From positions 62,001-126,000 of the forward strand of contig JBMNQX010000003.1 of assembly GCA_050944355.1 (NCBI GenBank): a stretch of 64,000 nucleotides of DNA. The letters are read 5' to 3'. Within the stretch, counting starts at the first letter, position 1; the number at the start of each line of letters is the position of its first letter. Below the pieces are notes generated by a model, which did not search any database, had not been told where the DNA came from, and saw only the letters and a list, made by a program, of their open reading frames with translations. The position numbers and the translations under genes were made by a program. This document shows, in pieces, positions 32,695 to 40,439 of the stretch. Source of the DNA: UBA4285 sp050944355 (lineage in GTDB: Bacteria; Bacillota; Clostridia; Lachnospirales; Lachnospiraceae).

Positions 32695-32991
32695 ATGGAT
32701 GAACAGGAGGTCAGAGAGGTGGCCGAGGTTTTCCGTATCTTCGGCGATCCGAGCCGCATCCGGATCCTGGGGCTGCTGATGGAAGGAGAGTTCAGCGTTT
32801 CCGATATCGTGGCAAGACTCGACATGACGCAGTCGGCGGTCTCCCATCAGCTGCGGATCTTAAGAGACTCCCGGCTTGTCAGGAGCCGCCGCGACGGCAA
32901 ACAGATTTTTTATGCGCTCGACGATGACCATGTCCGGACCATTCTCTTCATGGGACTTGAACATGTGCGCGAGGCCGAGAGCGGAAAGTGA
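32695..32991 (+). CDS. ArsR/SmtB-family metal-responsive repressor
   Basis: A 98-aa winged-helix repressor: VFRIFGDPSRIRILGLLMEG, the recognition helix in SDIVARLDMTQSAVSHQLRIL, and the wing SRRDGKQIFYALDD. The C-terminus DDHVRTILFMGLEHVRE contains the DxH and HxxE residues of the alpha-5 Zn/Cd/Co sensing site. It lies directly upstream of an HMA protein and a metal-exporting ATPase, so it very probably controls metal efflux. AAGGAGG precedes the ATG. Confidence 0.92.
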   Translation: MDEQEVREVAEVFRIFGDPSRIRILGLLMEGEFSVSDIVARLDMTQSAVSHQLRILRDSRLVRSRRDGKQIFYALDDDHVRTILFMGLEHVREAESGK

Positions 32992-32998
32992 GGAAAGC

Positions 32999-33208
32999 AT
33001 GAGAAAGAAGTACAGCATCGACGTTGACTGTGCAAACTGTGCAGCTAAAGTTGAGACGGCTCTGAATGAGATGCCAGGACTTAAGGCACAGATAAATTTC
33101 ATGACGCAGAAAATGATCCTTGAGGCGGATACGATCGACGATGCGCTTCTTGATACTGTCGAAAAGACTGCCAAAAGAATAGAGCCGGAGTTTGCGATCA
33201 AGAGATGA
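32999..33208 (+). CDS. Small heavy-metal-associated (HMA) domain protein
   Basis: A 69-aa single-domain protein with the ferredoxin-like HMA fold. The metal-binding Cys pair is in VDCANCAAKVE; the variant motif (DCANC, acidic before the first Cys) is the kind seen with Zn/Cd ATPases more than with copper chaperones. It probably delivers metal to the ATPase encoded 53 bases downstream, which lacks its own N-terminal HMA domain. ATG at 32999 with GAGGAAAG just upstream; it follows the repressor by 7 bases. Confidence 0.88.
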   Translation: MRKKYSIDVDCANCAAKVETALNEMPGLKAQINFMTQKMILEADTIDDALLDTVEKTAKRIEPEFAIKR

Positions 33209-33261
33209 CGCTCTGCAGATTCTGCCGGTGACGGCGTTGTGAGCGGGAGAAGGTGAAACGT

Positions 33262-35142
33262 ATGGACGAGAAACAAAAAAAACAACTCAGATGGATCTGC
33301 CTTACCGGCATTATATATGTGCTGATTATGATTGTGCTCCATGTCGGGCCCGGGAAAGCGCTGAACTTTTTCCCGGTAAATCTGCTTCTTTTCCTGATTC
33401 CCTATATCATGGTAGGGTGGAAGGTGATCCGCAAATCTGTCATCCATATCCGGCACGGTCAGATATTTGATGAAAATTTTCTGATGATGGTGGCGACTTT
33501 CGGGGCACTGGCAATCGGCGAGTATTCCGAGGCCGTGGCTGTCATGCTTTTCTATCAGGTCGGTGAATTCTTTGAAGATTTCGCCGTCGACAAGTCGCGC
33601 CGTTCCATCACGGCCCTGATGGATATCGCGCCGGAATTTGCCAATGTCGAGCGCGGCGGAAAGCTGGAACAGGTTGATCCGGAAGAAGTTCAGATCGGCG
33701 ATATTTTCGTGGTGCGCCCGGGCGAGAGAATTCCGCTCGACGGTGTGGTGACGGAAGGCGAGTCGATGCTCGACACGGCGGCTCTGACCGGCGAGTCGGT
33801 TCCGCGTTCCGCTCACGTCGGCGACGAAGTCTTCAGCGGCTGCGTGAACGGCTCCGGCGTGCTGAAAATCCGGGCGGAAAAAGCATACGAAGATTCGACC
33901 GTCAGCCGGGTTCTCGATCTCGTGGAAAATGCTTCCGACCGTAAGGCCCGCACCGAGAATTTTGTGACGCGTTTCGCGAGATATTACACGCCCGTCGTCG
34001 TGTTCGCGGCGGTGGCGGTCGCCATCCTGCTCCCGCTGATCGGCGGCGCGACGTGGCAGCAGGGCCTGAAGAGCGCCTGCATTTTCCTGGTGGTTTCATG
34101 CCCGTGCGCATTTGTCCTGTCCGTGCCGCTCACGTTTTTCGGCGGGATCGGCTCGGCGTCCCACATGGGAATTCTTATCAAGGGGAGCAACTATCTTGAG
34201 GCCGCCGCGAAGCTGAAGACCGTTGTGTTCGACAAGACAGGCACACTTACCAAAGGCGAGTTTTCTGTGACGAAAATCCTGCCGGCAGACGGTGTCGACG
34301 AAGAAGAGCTGCTGGCGAAAGCAGCCAGCGCGGAACAGTATTCCACGCACCCGGTGGCGGAATCCATCCGCCGGGCGTACGCAGAGCGCGGAAAGACGGC
34401 TGATGCTTCTCAGATCACGGAGAACAGAGAAACCGCAGGCCACGGTGTCGCGGTCGTCATGAACGGAAAAGAAATCTGCGCCGGCAACCGCAAACTGATG
34501 GACGCCGAGGGAATTTCCGTTCCGGATGTCTCAGAAGCCGGCACTGTCGTCTATGTGTCTGAAGACAAAAAATATCTTGGAACAATCGTGATCTCCGATA
34601 TAATAAAACCAGAGGCGAAAAAGGCCATTGAAGAACTGCACGCCGAGGGCGTCACGAATACGGTCATGCTCACCGGAGACCGCAGGGAAGCCGGCGAGGC
34701 TGTGGCAAAAGAGCTGGGAATCGACACGGTTTATACAGACCTTCTGCCGGGCGACAAAGTAAGCAAAGTCGAGGAACTTCTGGCGCGCGAGGACAAAAAG
34801 AGCCGGCTGGCATTTGTCGGTGACGGCATCAACGACGCGCCGGTTATCACGCGGGCCGATGTCGGATTTGCCATGGGGAGCATGGGAAGCGACGCGGCGA
34901 TTGAGGCGGCGGACATCGTGCTGATGGACGACGACACGCGCAAAGTATCGAAGACGGTGAAGCTGGCCCGCCGGACCATGCGGATTGTTTATCAGAACAT
35001 CATATTTGCCCTGGTGGTAAAGATTGTGGTGATGGTGATGAGTCTGTTTTCGGTCGCCAATATGTGGGAGGCCGTGTTCGCCGATGTGGGCGTGTCGGTG
35101 ATCTGTATTCTGAACGCCATGAGAATACTAAGGACGAAATGA
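33262..35142 (+). CDS. Heavy-metal-translocating P-type ATPase (Zn/Cd type)
   Basis: A 626-aa P1B-type ATPase that exports divalent metal. Features in order: membrane segments near the N-terminus, LDTAALTGESVPRSAHVGDEV in the actuator domain, the metal-binding membrane motif SCPCAF, phosphorylation motif DKTGTLTKGEF, STHPVAESI (HP motif), MLTGDRREAGEAV and FVGDGINDAPVI. SCPC with a downstream polar C-terminal helix fits the ZntA/CadA class. There is no N-terminal HMA domain; the separate protein at 32999 supplies it. ATG 33262 is preferred to an in-frame GTG at 33253 on ribosome binding site spacing. Confidence 0.94.
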   Translation: MDEKQKKQLRWICLTGIIYVLIMIVLHVGPGKALNFFPVNLLLFLIPYIMVGWKVIRKSVIHIRHGQIFDENFLMMVATFGALAIGEYSEAVAVMLFYQVGEFFEDFAVDKSRRSITALMDIAPEFANVERGGKLEQVDPEEVQIGDIFVVRPGERIPLDGVVTEGESMLDTAALTGESVPRSAHVGDEVFSGCVNGSGVLKIRAEKAYEDSTVSRVLDLVENASDRKARTENFVTRFARYYTPVVVFAAVAVAILLPLIGGATWQQGLKSACIFLVVSCPCAFVLSVPLTFFGGIGSASHMGILIKGSNYLEAAAKLKTVVFDKTGTLTKGEFSVTKILPADGVDEEELLAKAASAEQYSTHPVAESIRRAYAERGKTADASQITENRETAGHGVAVVMNGKEICAGNRKLMDAEGISVPDVSEAGTVVYVSEDKKYLGTIVISDIIKPEAKKAIEELHAEGVTNTVMLTGDRREAGEAVAKELGIDTVYTDLLPGDKVSKVEELLAREDKKSRLAFVGDGINDAPVITRADVGFAMGSMGSDAAIEAADIVLMDDDTRKVSKTVKLARRTMRIVYQNIIFALVVKIVVMVMSLFSVANMWEAVFADVGVSVICILNAMRILRTK

Positions 35143-35149
35143 GGCGCTT

Positions 35150-35803
35150 ATGGAAAAAAGCAATACCAGAGAAGCAATAGCGGAAAGCCTGAAGAAGCTG
35201 ACGGAGGGCAAGGAATTTGAAAAGATTTCCGTCGGGGAAATCTGTGAAAACTGCGGAATCACGCGAAAAAGCTTCTACTATCATTTCCGTGACAAATACG
35301 ATCTCGTCAGCTGGATCTTCCGCCACGAGTTCATGGACAAGGCGGCAGAGGTCGGCTACAAGAACTTTATGAACATGATCGATGCGCTGCTCAAGTATCT
35401 CGCTTCCGAGCGCACCTACTACCGGTCAGTTTTTTCCTACAGCGGGCAGAATTCCTTCCGGGACACGTTTATTGAGAGCATGATGCCGCTGGTAGAGTGC
35501 TACGCCGAGATTCTCTTCCCGGCCTGCGACGACCAGGTGATCCGGACCGGATCGTACTTTTTCTGCGGCGGCGTGGCGTCCATGATCAAGGACTGGCTGA
35601 TGACGGACATCTCCGCGGAAGAGCTGATCGAAACCGATCACTATCTGATGAAAGAGGCCGCCCGGATCATTCATATGCAGCAGACGCTGAAAGAAGTGTC
35701 AGGCGGAAAAGGACCGTTTGATTCGGGCGATGAGACGCCGACACCGTCTCTGACGCAGGTGATGGAAGCGGAAAAGATCGTCACCAAGAAGCAGGATCAA
35801 TAA
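35150..35803 (+). CDS. TetR-family transcriptional regulator
   Basis: A 217-aa regulator with the TetR helix-turn-helix at residues about 8-55 (FEKISVGEICENCGITRKSFYYHF) and an alpha-helical ligand domain of the DhaS-like type (FFCGGVASMIKDWLM). It begins 7 bases after the metal ATPase and may be co-transcribed with it, though such regulators often act on unrelated targets. The C-terminal about 35 residues are polar and probably disordered. Confidence 0.85.
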   Translation: MEKSNTREAIAESLKKLTEGKEFEKISVGEICENCGITRKSFYYHFRDKYDLVSWIFRHEFMDKAAEVGYKNFMNMIDALLKYLASERTYYRSVFSYSGQNSFRDTFIESMMPLVECYAEILFPACDDQVIRTGSYFFCGGVASMIKDWLMTDISAEELIETDHYLMKEAARIIHMQQTLKEVSGGKGPFDSGDETPTPSLTQVMEAEKIVTKKQDQ

Positions 35804-35808
35804 TTCAG

Positions 35809-35849
35809 AATATTCGGCTTCACGGCACAGGCCGCGCAAGCCGAATATT
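35809..35849 (+). terminator. Hairpin after the TetR gene
   Basis: AATATTCGGCTT and AAGCCGAATATT form a perfect 12-bp stem with a 17-base GC-rich loop. The tail is not T-rich, so it may be a weak terminator or a protein-binding palindrome. A second partial copy of TATTCAGAAT follows at about 35863. Confidence 0.5.
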
Positions 35850-36480
35850 TACGCGCTAAATATTCAGAATAAATGTTGAAATTAAAAACAAATTAAAATA
35901 TTTTTTGAAAAAATCGCGAAATAGTATTGACAAATACCAAAAAGCATGCTATCTTATAATCAGCAAAAGGAAAGAAGAATCTTAGAAAGGCAGCCGCCTT
36001 TCACCGAAGAAAAGATTCAGAATTCCATTTTGAAGGAGGTTGGTACCGTTGCCGTTTAATGATGCTAACCGAGAAAAGCAGAACCTGAAGCTGTAGCGAG
36101 AAAACCTTTGGAGTAAACGAAAGTTAAAACGGATTGGTTCTGATAACAGCTGGTCGGAACGAAAAAAGAGGCCAAAGGGGACAAAAAAGTAGGGATCTGC
36201 AGGAAGAAAAAAATCAAAGGAAATGCACTAACGTGAAAATTTCCAGAGAGATTTTTCAAAAAACAAATGTCCTTAAATTCAAAAGCGAAAGCAAAGTTAC
36301 AGCAACAAGCAACAGGAAGGCTGGCATCCTTCCACCACCAAAGGGTCTTCCCGGAAAGCAACAGGAAGACAAAGAGGTAGAAACAAGTGAATAGTTCGAA
36401 CGAGTGAAGCGGTCGTTATTTGCATTCAGCGAGTAGCGGCCGTTTCATTTTGCCGTTTAAATGCAAAACAGCAGGCCGAT
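35850..36480 (+). other. AT-rich gap with promoter, structured leader and mini-ORF
   Basis: Base composition drops sharply compared with the flanking genes. TTGACA at about 35928, then 17 bases and TATCTT with TATAAT overlapping downstream, forms a good promoter. The expected transcript starts with nested hairpins (AGAATCTT...AAGATTC, enclosing GAAAGGC-agcc-GCCTTTC, 35976-36018) and then AAGGAGG at 36033-36039. The only frame behind that ribosome binding site is TTG 36049 to TAG 36096, encoding 15 aa (MPFNDANREKQNLKL). Beyond it no convincing gene is seen for 350 bases; a purine-rich strand bias persists. It may be a non-coding RNA, a leader peptide unit or a decayed gene. Confidence 0.5.
36049..36096 (+). 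CDS. Possible 15-aa leader peptide
   Basis: TTG at 36049 lies nine bases after a perfect AAGGAGG and opens a 15-codon frame ending at TAG 36094-36096. The peptide MPFNDANREKQNLKL is hydrophilic. Reading through the TAG gives a further 31 basic codons before the next stop. The ribosome binding site is the only strong evidence; there is no homology claim. Confidence 0.25.
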   Translation: MPFNDANREKQNLKL

Positions 36481-36512
36481 AATCAAAATTCCGTCTGATC
36501 GGTTTATTTTTT
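36476..36512 (+). terminator. Weak terminator of the AT-rich unit
   Basis: CCGAT and ATCGG (5-bp stem, 17-base loop) followed by TTTATTTTTTATT. The stem is short but the T-run is strong; it would end transcription from the promoter near 35928. Confidence 0.45.
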
Positions 36513-36599
36513 ATTAATTAAATAGACAGGAAATCTTTTTCACTTTCACAAAAGAAGAATAAGCGTGACAAATTTGAATCACAATTTCCCTGTATAGTA

Positions 36600-36711
36600 T
36601 CAGACATAAGGATGAACAACAAAAGCGTTCCCCCAAACGCGTTCATCCGGACATATAATTTCATACTTTCCCCCTCTTTAACCCTTGCCTGAGACGGCAG
36701 GGGCTTTTTTT
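36600..36711 (+). ncRNA. Candidate small RNA of about 110 nt
   Basis: A -10-like TATAGT at 36593-36598 is followed by a strong hairpin (GGATGAAC pairing with GTTCATCC, 36610-36648, with an inner GCGTT/AACGC stem) and, after a 33-base single-stranded stretch rich in C and T, a textbook intrinsic terminator at 36682-36711. There is no ribosome binding site or frame inside. The unit stands 118 bases before the dehydrogenase gene, so it could be a free small RNA or an attenuator leader for that gene. Confidence 0.5.
36682..36711 (+). terminator. Intrinsic terminator of the small-RNA candidate
   Basis: CCCTTGCC pairs with GGCAGGGG (8 bp, 6-base loop), followed by C and seven T. Confidence 0.85.
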
Positions 36712-36828
36712 GTGTGTGCGTTTACTGTGGCACTCTGTTACTGTGACACTTTACAACTAATGACACTTGGAAAATATCGTGGTAAAGTTGTCAGTAAAAA
36801 GAAAAAATGACAGAAGAGAGGAGGAGAG

Positions 36829-37827
36829 ATGCGGATACTTGTCATTGGCAAAGAGGGGCGCCTTGAGGCTCACACGGATCCGGAAGTGTATGCGGGGCAT
36901 ACGTTCACGTATGTGCCGCTCGGCACGCCGGATGAAGAAATTCTGGCGGCTGAGAGCAGCGCGGAAGTCATCGTGGTCGATGCCATCGGCAGTGTGAGCC
37001 GTAAGCTGATCGAAGGCATGCCGAATCTGAAGATGATTCACTCTGAGGGCGTGGGCTATCAGGGCGTCGATGTTCAGGCGGCTTCCGAACACGGCGTGTA
37101 TGTGTGCAACTGCAAGGGCATGAATGCCACAGCGGTAGCCGAACAGGCCGTCCTGCTGATGCTCGGCTGCGTGAAACACGTGATTCACGACGACAGGGCG
37201 TTTCGGGAAGGAAAGCAGATCCAGACGAAAGAAGCCTATTTCATGACAGGGCTCGGCGAGCTCGCGGACTGTCAGGTCGGAATCATCGGACTCGGCGACA
37301 TCGGAAAAGCGACGGCCAGACTGCTGAACGCATTTGGCTGCAAGGTCGTCTACAACAGCCGCAGCCGCAGGAGCGAAGAGCAGGAGAGAGAACTCGGCGT
37401 GACGTATCTCTCTATGGATGAGCTTCTCAAAACATCGGACATTGTGAGTCTCCATGTCGCCGTCACGCCGGAGACGATACACATGGCAGATGACGCGTTT
37501 TTTGGCCGCATGAAAAAAGGAGCGTATCTGATCAACACCTCCCGCGGCGAACTGGTCGGGACAGAAGCACTGGGACGCGCCATCGCGTCCGGGAAAATCG
37601 CAGGCGCGGGGCTCGACTGCGTCGAGGGCGAGCCGGTGAGTAAAGACAACGCCATCTTCCGGCTGGGAGACGCGGTGCTGGACAAAATTGTATTCAGCTG
37701 CCACATCGGCGGCATAACGACCTCTTCGATGAAGAGAGGGTATGCGATGCTGTGGGATGATATCGGCAGACTGGAAAAAGGCCAGAAACCTGGTCATATC
37801 TGCAATAAGGAGGTACAGGACAAATGA
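36829..37827 (+). CDS. D-isomer specific 2-hydroxyacid dehydrogenase
   Basis: A 332-aa NAD-dependent dehydrogenase of the phosphoglycerate/glycerate dehydrogenase superfamily. The cofactor motif is VGIIGLGDIGKATARLL; the catalytic residues are Arg in NTSRGELVG, Glu in DCVEGEPVS and His in FSCHIGGIT. It interconverts a 2-oxo acid and a D-2-hydroxy acid; the substrate is not evident. Its stop overlaps the start of the aminotransferase gene (ATGA), so the pair may act in one pathway, for example from a hydroxy acid through an oxo acid to an amino acid. GAGGAGAG precedes the ATG. Confidence 0.9.
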   Translation: MRILVIGKEGRLEAHTDPEVYAGHTFTYVPLGTPDEEILAAESSAEVIVVDAIGSVSRKLIEGMPNLKMIHSEGVGYQGVDVQAASEHGVYVCNCKGMNATAVAEQAVLLMLGCVKHVIHDDRAFREGKQIQTKEAYFMTGLGELADCQVGIIGLGDIGKATARLLNAFGCKVVYNSRSRRSEEQERELGVTYLSMDELLKTSDIVSLHVAVTPETIHMADDAFFGRMKKGAYLINTSRGELVGTEALGRAIASGKIAGAGLDCVEGEPVSKDNAIFRLGDAVLDKIVFSCHIGGITTSSMKRGYAMLWDDIGRLEKGQKPGHICNKEVQDK

Positions 37828-39020
37828 TCAACGAATCGTACAAGGCTATGCTTCAGGGAAAATCAGTCATCCGCGAACTGAGCGAATACGCCACGGCACG
37901 CGGCAAAGAGATCGGCTACGAGAACGTGTTCGATTATTCTATCGGCAACCCGAGCGTTCCGTGTCCGCAGGATTACACGGACGTTGTCGTCGACCTGTAC
38001 CGCACGAAACCGTCGAATTACCTTCACGGCTACAGCCCGTCGCTCGGAATCGAGTCAGTCCGCAGCGCCGTGGCGGAGAGTCTCAACAGACGATTTGGCA
38101 TGAATTATGAGACAAAGCACATCTTCATGACGATCGCCGCGGCCGGAGCTCTGGCGCACGCGTTCCGCCTCGTGACGCAGCCGGGCGACGAGATTATCGT
38201 TTTTGCGCCGTTCTTCCCGGAATATGCGGAGTATATCCGCCGCACGGGCGCCATTATGCGTCTGGTTCCCGCTGACACCGAGAATTTCCAGATCAATTTT
38301 GACGAATTTGAAAAGATCATCAATCCGAAGACACAGGCGGTTCTGATCAACAGCCCGAACAACCCGTCCGGCGTCGCGTACAGCACACAGACGATTCAGA
38401 AGCTGACTGACATCATGCGCGCAAAGCAGAAAGAATACGGGCACGACATTTTCCTGATCTCCGACGAGCCGTACCGCGAGATTGTCTTCAAGGGCGCGGA
38501 CAGTCCGTATCCGGCAAAGTTCTATGACAACACGCTGACCTGCTACTCATTTTCCAAGAGCCTTTCGCTCCCGGGCGAGCGCATCGGGTATCTCGCTGTG
38601 AACCCGAAGGCGACCGACGCGGACATTCTCGCTGTTATCTGCGGACAGATCAGCCGCGGGATCGGCCACAACTGCCCGTCCTCGACGTCGCAGCTCGCAG
38701 TTGCCCAGGTTCTCGACAAGACCAGCGATCTTTCGGTTTACGAGACCAACATGAACATACTTTACAAAGCGCTGAAGGAAATGGGCTTTACGGTTGTAAA
38801 GCCGGGCGGAACTTTTTATATCTTTCCGAAAGCGCTCGAGGATGACGCCAAAGCGTTCTGCATGAAGGCCAAGAACTACGACCTGATTCTCGTTCCGTCC
38901 GATGATTTCGGCGTTCCGGGGTACTTCCGCATGGCGTACTGCATCGACACAGAAAAAGTAGAGCGTTCCATCCCTGTATTTAAAAAGTTTGTGCGCGAGG
39001 AGTACGGCGTGAACGTCTGA
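37824..39020 (+). CDS. PLP-dependent class I aminotransferase
   Basis: A 398-aa aminotransferase of the aspartate aminotransferase fold. INSPNNPSGVAYS, LISDEPYREIVF and the cofactor lysine in YSFSKSLSLPGERIGY are visible, with a C-terminal GVPGYFRMAYCIDTEKVERS containing the substrate-carboxylate Arg. Specificity is not assignable by eye. It is coupled to the upstream dehydrogenase (4-base overlap, AGGAGGT) and followed by a terminator at 39091. Confidence 0.92.
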   Translation: MINESYKAMLQGKSVIRELSEYATARGKEIGYENVFDYSIGNPSVPCPQDYTDVVVDLYRTKPSNYLHGYSPSLGIESVRSAVAESLNRRFGMNYETKHIFMTIAAAGALAHAFRLVTQPGDEIIVFAPFFPEYAEYIRRTGAIMRLVPADTENFQINFDEFEKIINPKTQAVLINSPNNPSGVAYSTQTIQKLTDIMRAKQKEYGHDIFLISDEPYREIVFKGADSPYPAKFYDNTLTCYSFSKSLSLPGERIGYLAVNPKATDADILAVICGQISRGIGHNCPSSTSQLAVAQVLDKTSDLSVYETNMNILYKALKEMGFTVVKPGGTFYIFPKALEDDAKAFCMKAKNYDLILVPSDDFGVPGYFRMAYCIDTEKVERSIPVFKKFVREEYGVNV

Positions 39021-39090
39021 AAGGCAAAGATTTTGTAAAGTTGTCTGATTTGAATACAAAAACCTGACACACGGATGCTGATGACAAATG

Positions 39091-39131
39091 GCACCGGAAC
39101 CGCTTACATGGCGGCTCCGGTGCTTATTTTT
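39091..39131 (+). terminator. Terminator after the aminotransferase gene
   Basis: GCACCGGA pairs with TCCGGTGC, with a second inner CCGC/GCGG stem, followed by TTATTTTTG. A recurrent-motif copy (GACAAATG, 39083-39090) abuts its 5' side. Confidence 0.85.
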
Positions 39132-39137
39132 GCGTTT

Positions 39138-39196
39138 TGTAAAGGCAATACGCAATTTACATAAATTTTAATGGAATGAAGAAGCGGACTTTACAT
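39138..39196 (+). promoter_or_regulatory. Candidate Pho box region upstream of pstS
   Basis: Two TTTACAT repeats (39156-39162 and 39190-39196) and one inverted TGTAAAG (39138-39144) lie in the 320-base gap before pstS. TT(T/A)ACA repeats are the binding units of the Gram-positive PhoP response regulator, whose gene is the sixth of this operon, so autoregulation under phosphate limitation is likely. The 34-base spacing is about three helical turns. Confidence 0.5.
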
Positions 39197-39341
39197 AGCG
39201 GCGGTATGGTTTAACCGTACCGGAAGAGAGGCGGACAAAGACGGACGTCCGCGGAAATTCCGGAAAACTGTGTTCACAGCGTCCGCTGGGGCGGACCGGA
39301 GAAGTCTTGCTGTGAATGATTGGACTTGGAGGATAAGAAGT

Positions 39342-40328
39342 ATGACAAGGGAAAACGTTCTTAAGATGACAGCACTGGTTCTCACAGGTGTTATGGCAGC
39401 GGGAGCTGTCGGCTGCGGTTCAGCCTCTTCAACGACAACGACTGCCGGGACAAGTGCGGCGGCCACAACCACAACGGCAGCTGCCACTACAAAAGCGAGC
39501 ACCACGAAAGCAGCCACAACGACAACGGCTGCGGCCGAGAAAGTTTCCGGACAGATCACGGCGGCCGGTTCTTCCGCGCTGCTTCCGCTGGTTCAGGATG
39601 CCGCGGACGCTTTTATGGCGGAGAATCCGGACTGTGTGATTTCCGTAACCGGCGGCGGTTCCGGCCAGGGCTTAAAGCAGGTGAGCGACGGTGCTGTCGA
39701 CATCGGAAACTCGGATGTATTTGCCGAGGAAAAACTTGATGCAGACGCGGCGGCACAGCTGGAAGACCATCAGGTCTGCACCATCACGATGGCAGCGATC
39801 GTCAACAAGGATCTGGGCGTTACCAATCTCTCAACAGATGATCTGGTCAAGATTTTTACGGGCGAAATTACAAACTGGAGTGAGGTCGGCGGTCCGGATG
39901 AAGATATCATGCTGATCACAAGACCGTCATCATCCGGTACCCGCGCTCTTTTTAAGACATATGCTCTGAACGGAGCGGAAGAGGCTTCTGCGTCGGCTCT
40001 TGAGACGGACGATTCCGGAACCCTGCTTCAGAATGTACAGGACAACGCAAACGCGATCGGATATGTGGCTCTTTCCTATCTGGTAAACAACACCGAAGTT
40101 CAGGCAGTTTCTATCGACGGTGTTGCTCCGACACTTGAGAACACTTACAACGGCACTTACAAGGTGTGGGGATACGAGCACATGTACACCAGGAAAGACG
40201 CTGACAACACAGCGGCTGAAGCATTCATCAGCTACATGATGGGCGACACCTATTCGACAAAACTTGAGAGCATGGGCTACGGTGTTACATCGAAGATGTC
40301 GGATACTGCAATCGCATCTCACGAATAA
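39342..40328 (+). CDS. pstS: Phosphate ABC transporter substrate-binding lipoprotein
   Basis: A 328-aa lipoprotein: signal peptide with lipobox at Cys25 (AGAVGC), a Thr/Ala/Lys-rich tether to about residue 65, then the phosphate-binding protein fold with AAGSSALLPLVQDAADAF, SVTGGGSGQGLKQVSDGAVD, and the phosphate-contact SSSGTRALFK. It captures inorganic phosphate outside the membrane. The start is ATG 39342 with TTGGAGGA upstream. An 11-bp hairpin follows in the gap before pstC and could raise PstS output relative to the membrane components. Confidence 0.96.
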   Translation: MTRENVLKMTALVLTGVMAAGAVGCGSASSTTTTAGTSAAATTTTAAATTKASTTKAATTTTAAAEKVSGQITAAGSSALLPLVQDAADAFMAENPDCVISVTGGGSGQGLKQVSDGAVDIGNSDVFAEEKLDADAAAQLEDHQVCTITMAAIVNKDLGVTNLSTDDLVKIFTGEITNWSEVGGPDEDIMLITRPSSSGTRALFKTYALNGAEEASASALETDDSGTLLQNVQDNANAIGYVALSYLVNNTEVQAVSIDGVAPTLENTYNGTYKVWGYEHMYTRKDADNTAAEAFISYMMGDTYSTKLESMGYGVTSKMSDTAIASHE

Positions 40329-40363
40329 TTCGCAGACATGAAAAAAGACTTGAACTCATTCTT

Positions 40364-40388
40364 TCCGGAGGGCAGTGTGCCCTCCGGA
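40364..40388 (+). other. Intergenic hairpin between pstS and pstC
   Basis: TCCGGAGGGCA and TGCCCTCCGGA form a perfect 11-bp stem with a 3-base loop, extended by CTCAT/ATGAG further out. There is no T-run, so it is more likely an RNA-stabilising or ribosome-stalling structure that protects the pstS mRNA than a full terminator. Confidence 0.65.
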
Positions 40389-40439
40389 GGGGATGAGGTC
40401 ATTGTGTCTATTCAGCCTGTCGGGCAAGGAAGGGAATAC

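Noticed and set aside
36134..36394. 86-codon basic open frame in the AT-rich gap
   Set aside because: Starts at TTG without a ribosome binding site, has low-complexity Lys/Arg/Glu composition from purine-rich sequence, and no recognisable motif.
35960..36480. tmRNA, RNase P RNA or 6S RNA in the AT-rich gap
   Set aside because: No tag-peptide frame ending in ALAA, no RNase P core motifs and no long 6S-like bubble could be recognised.
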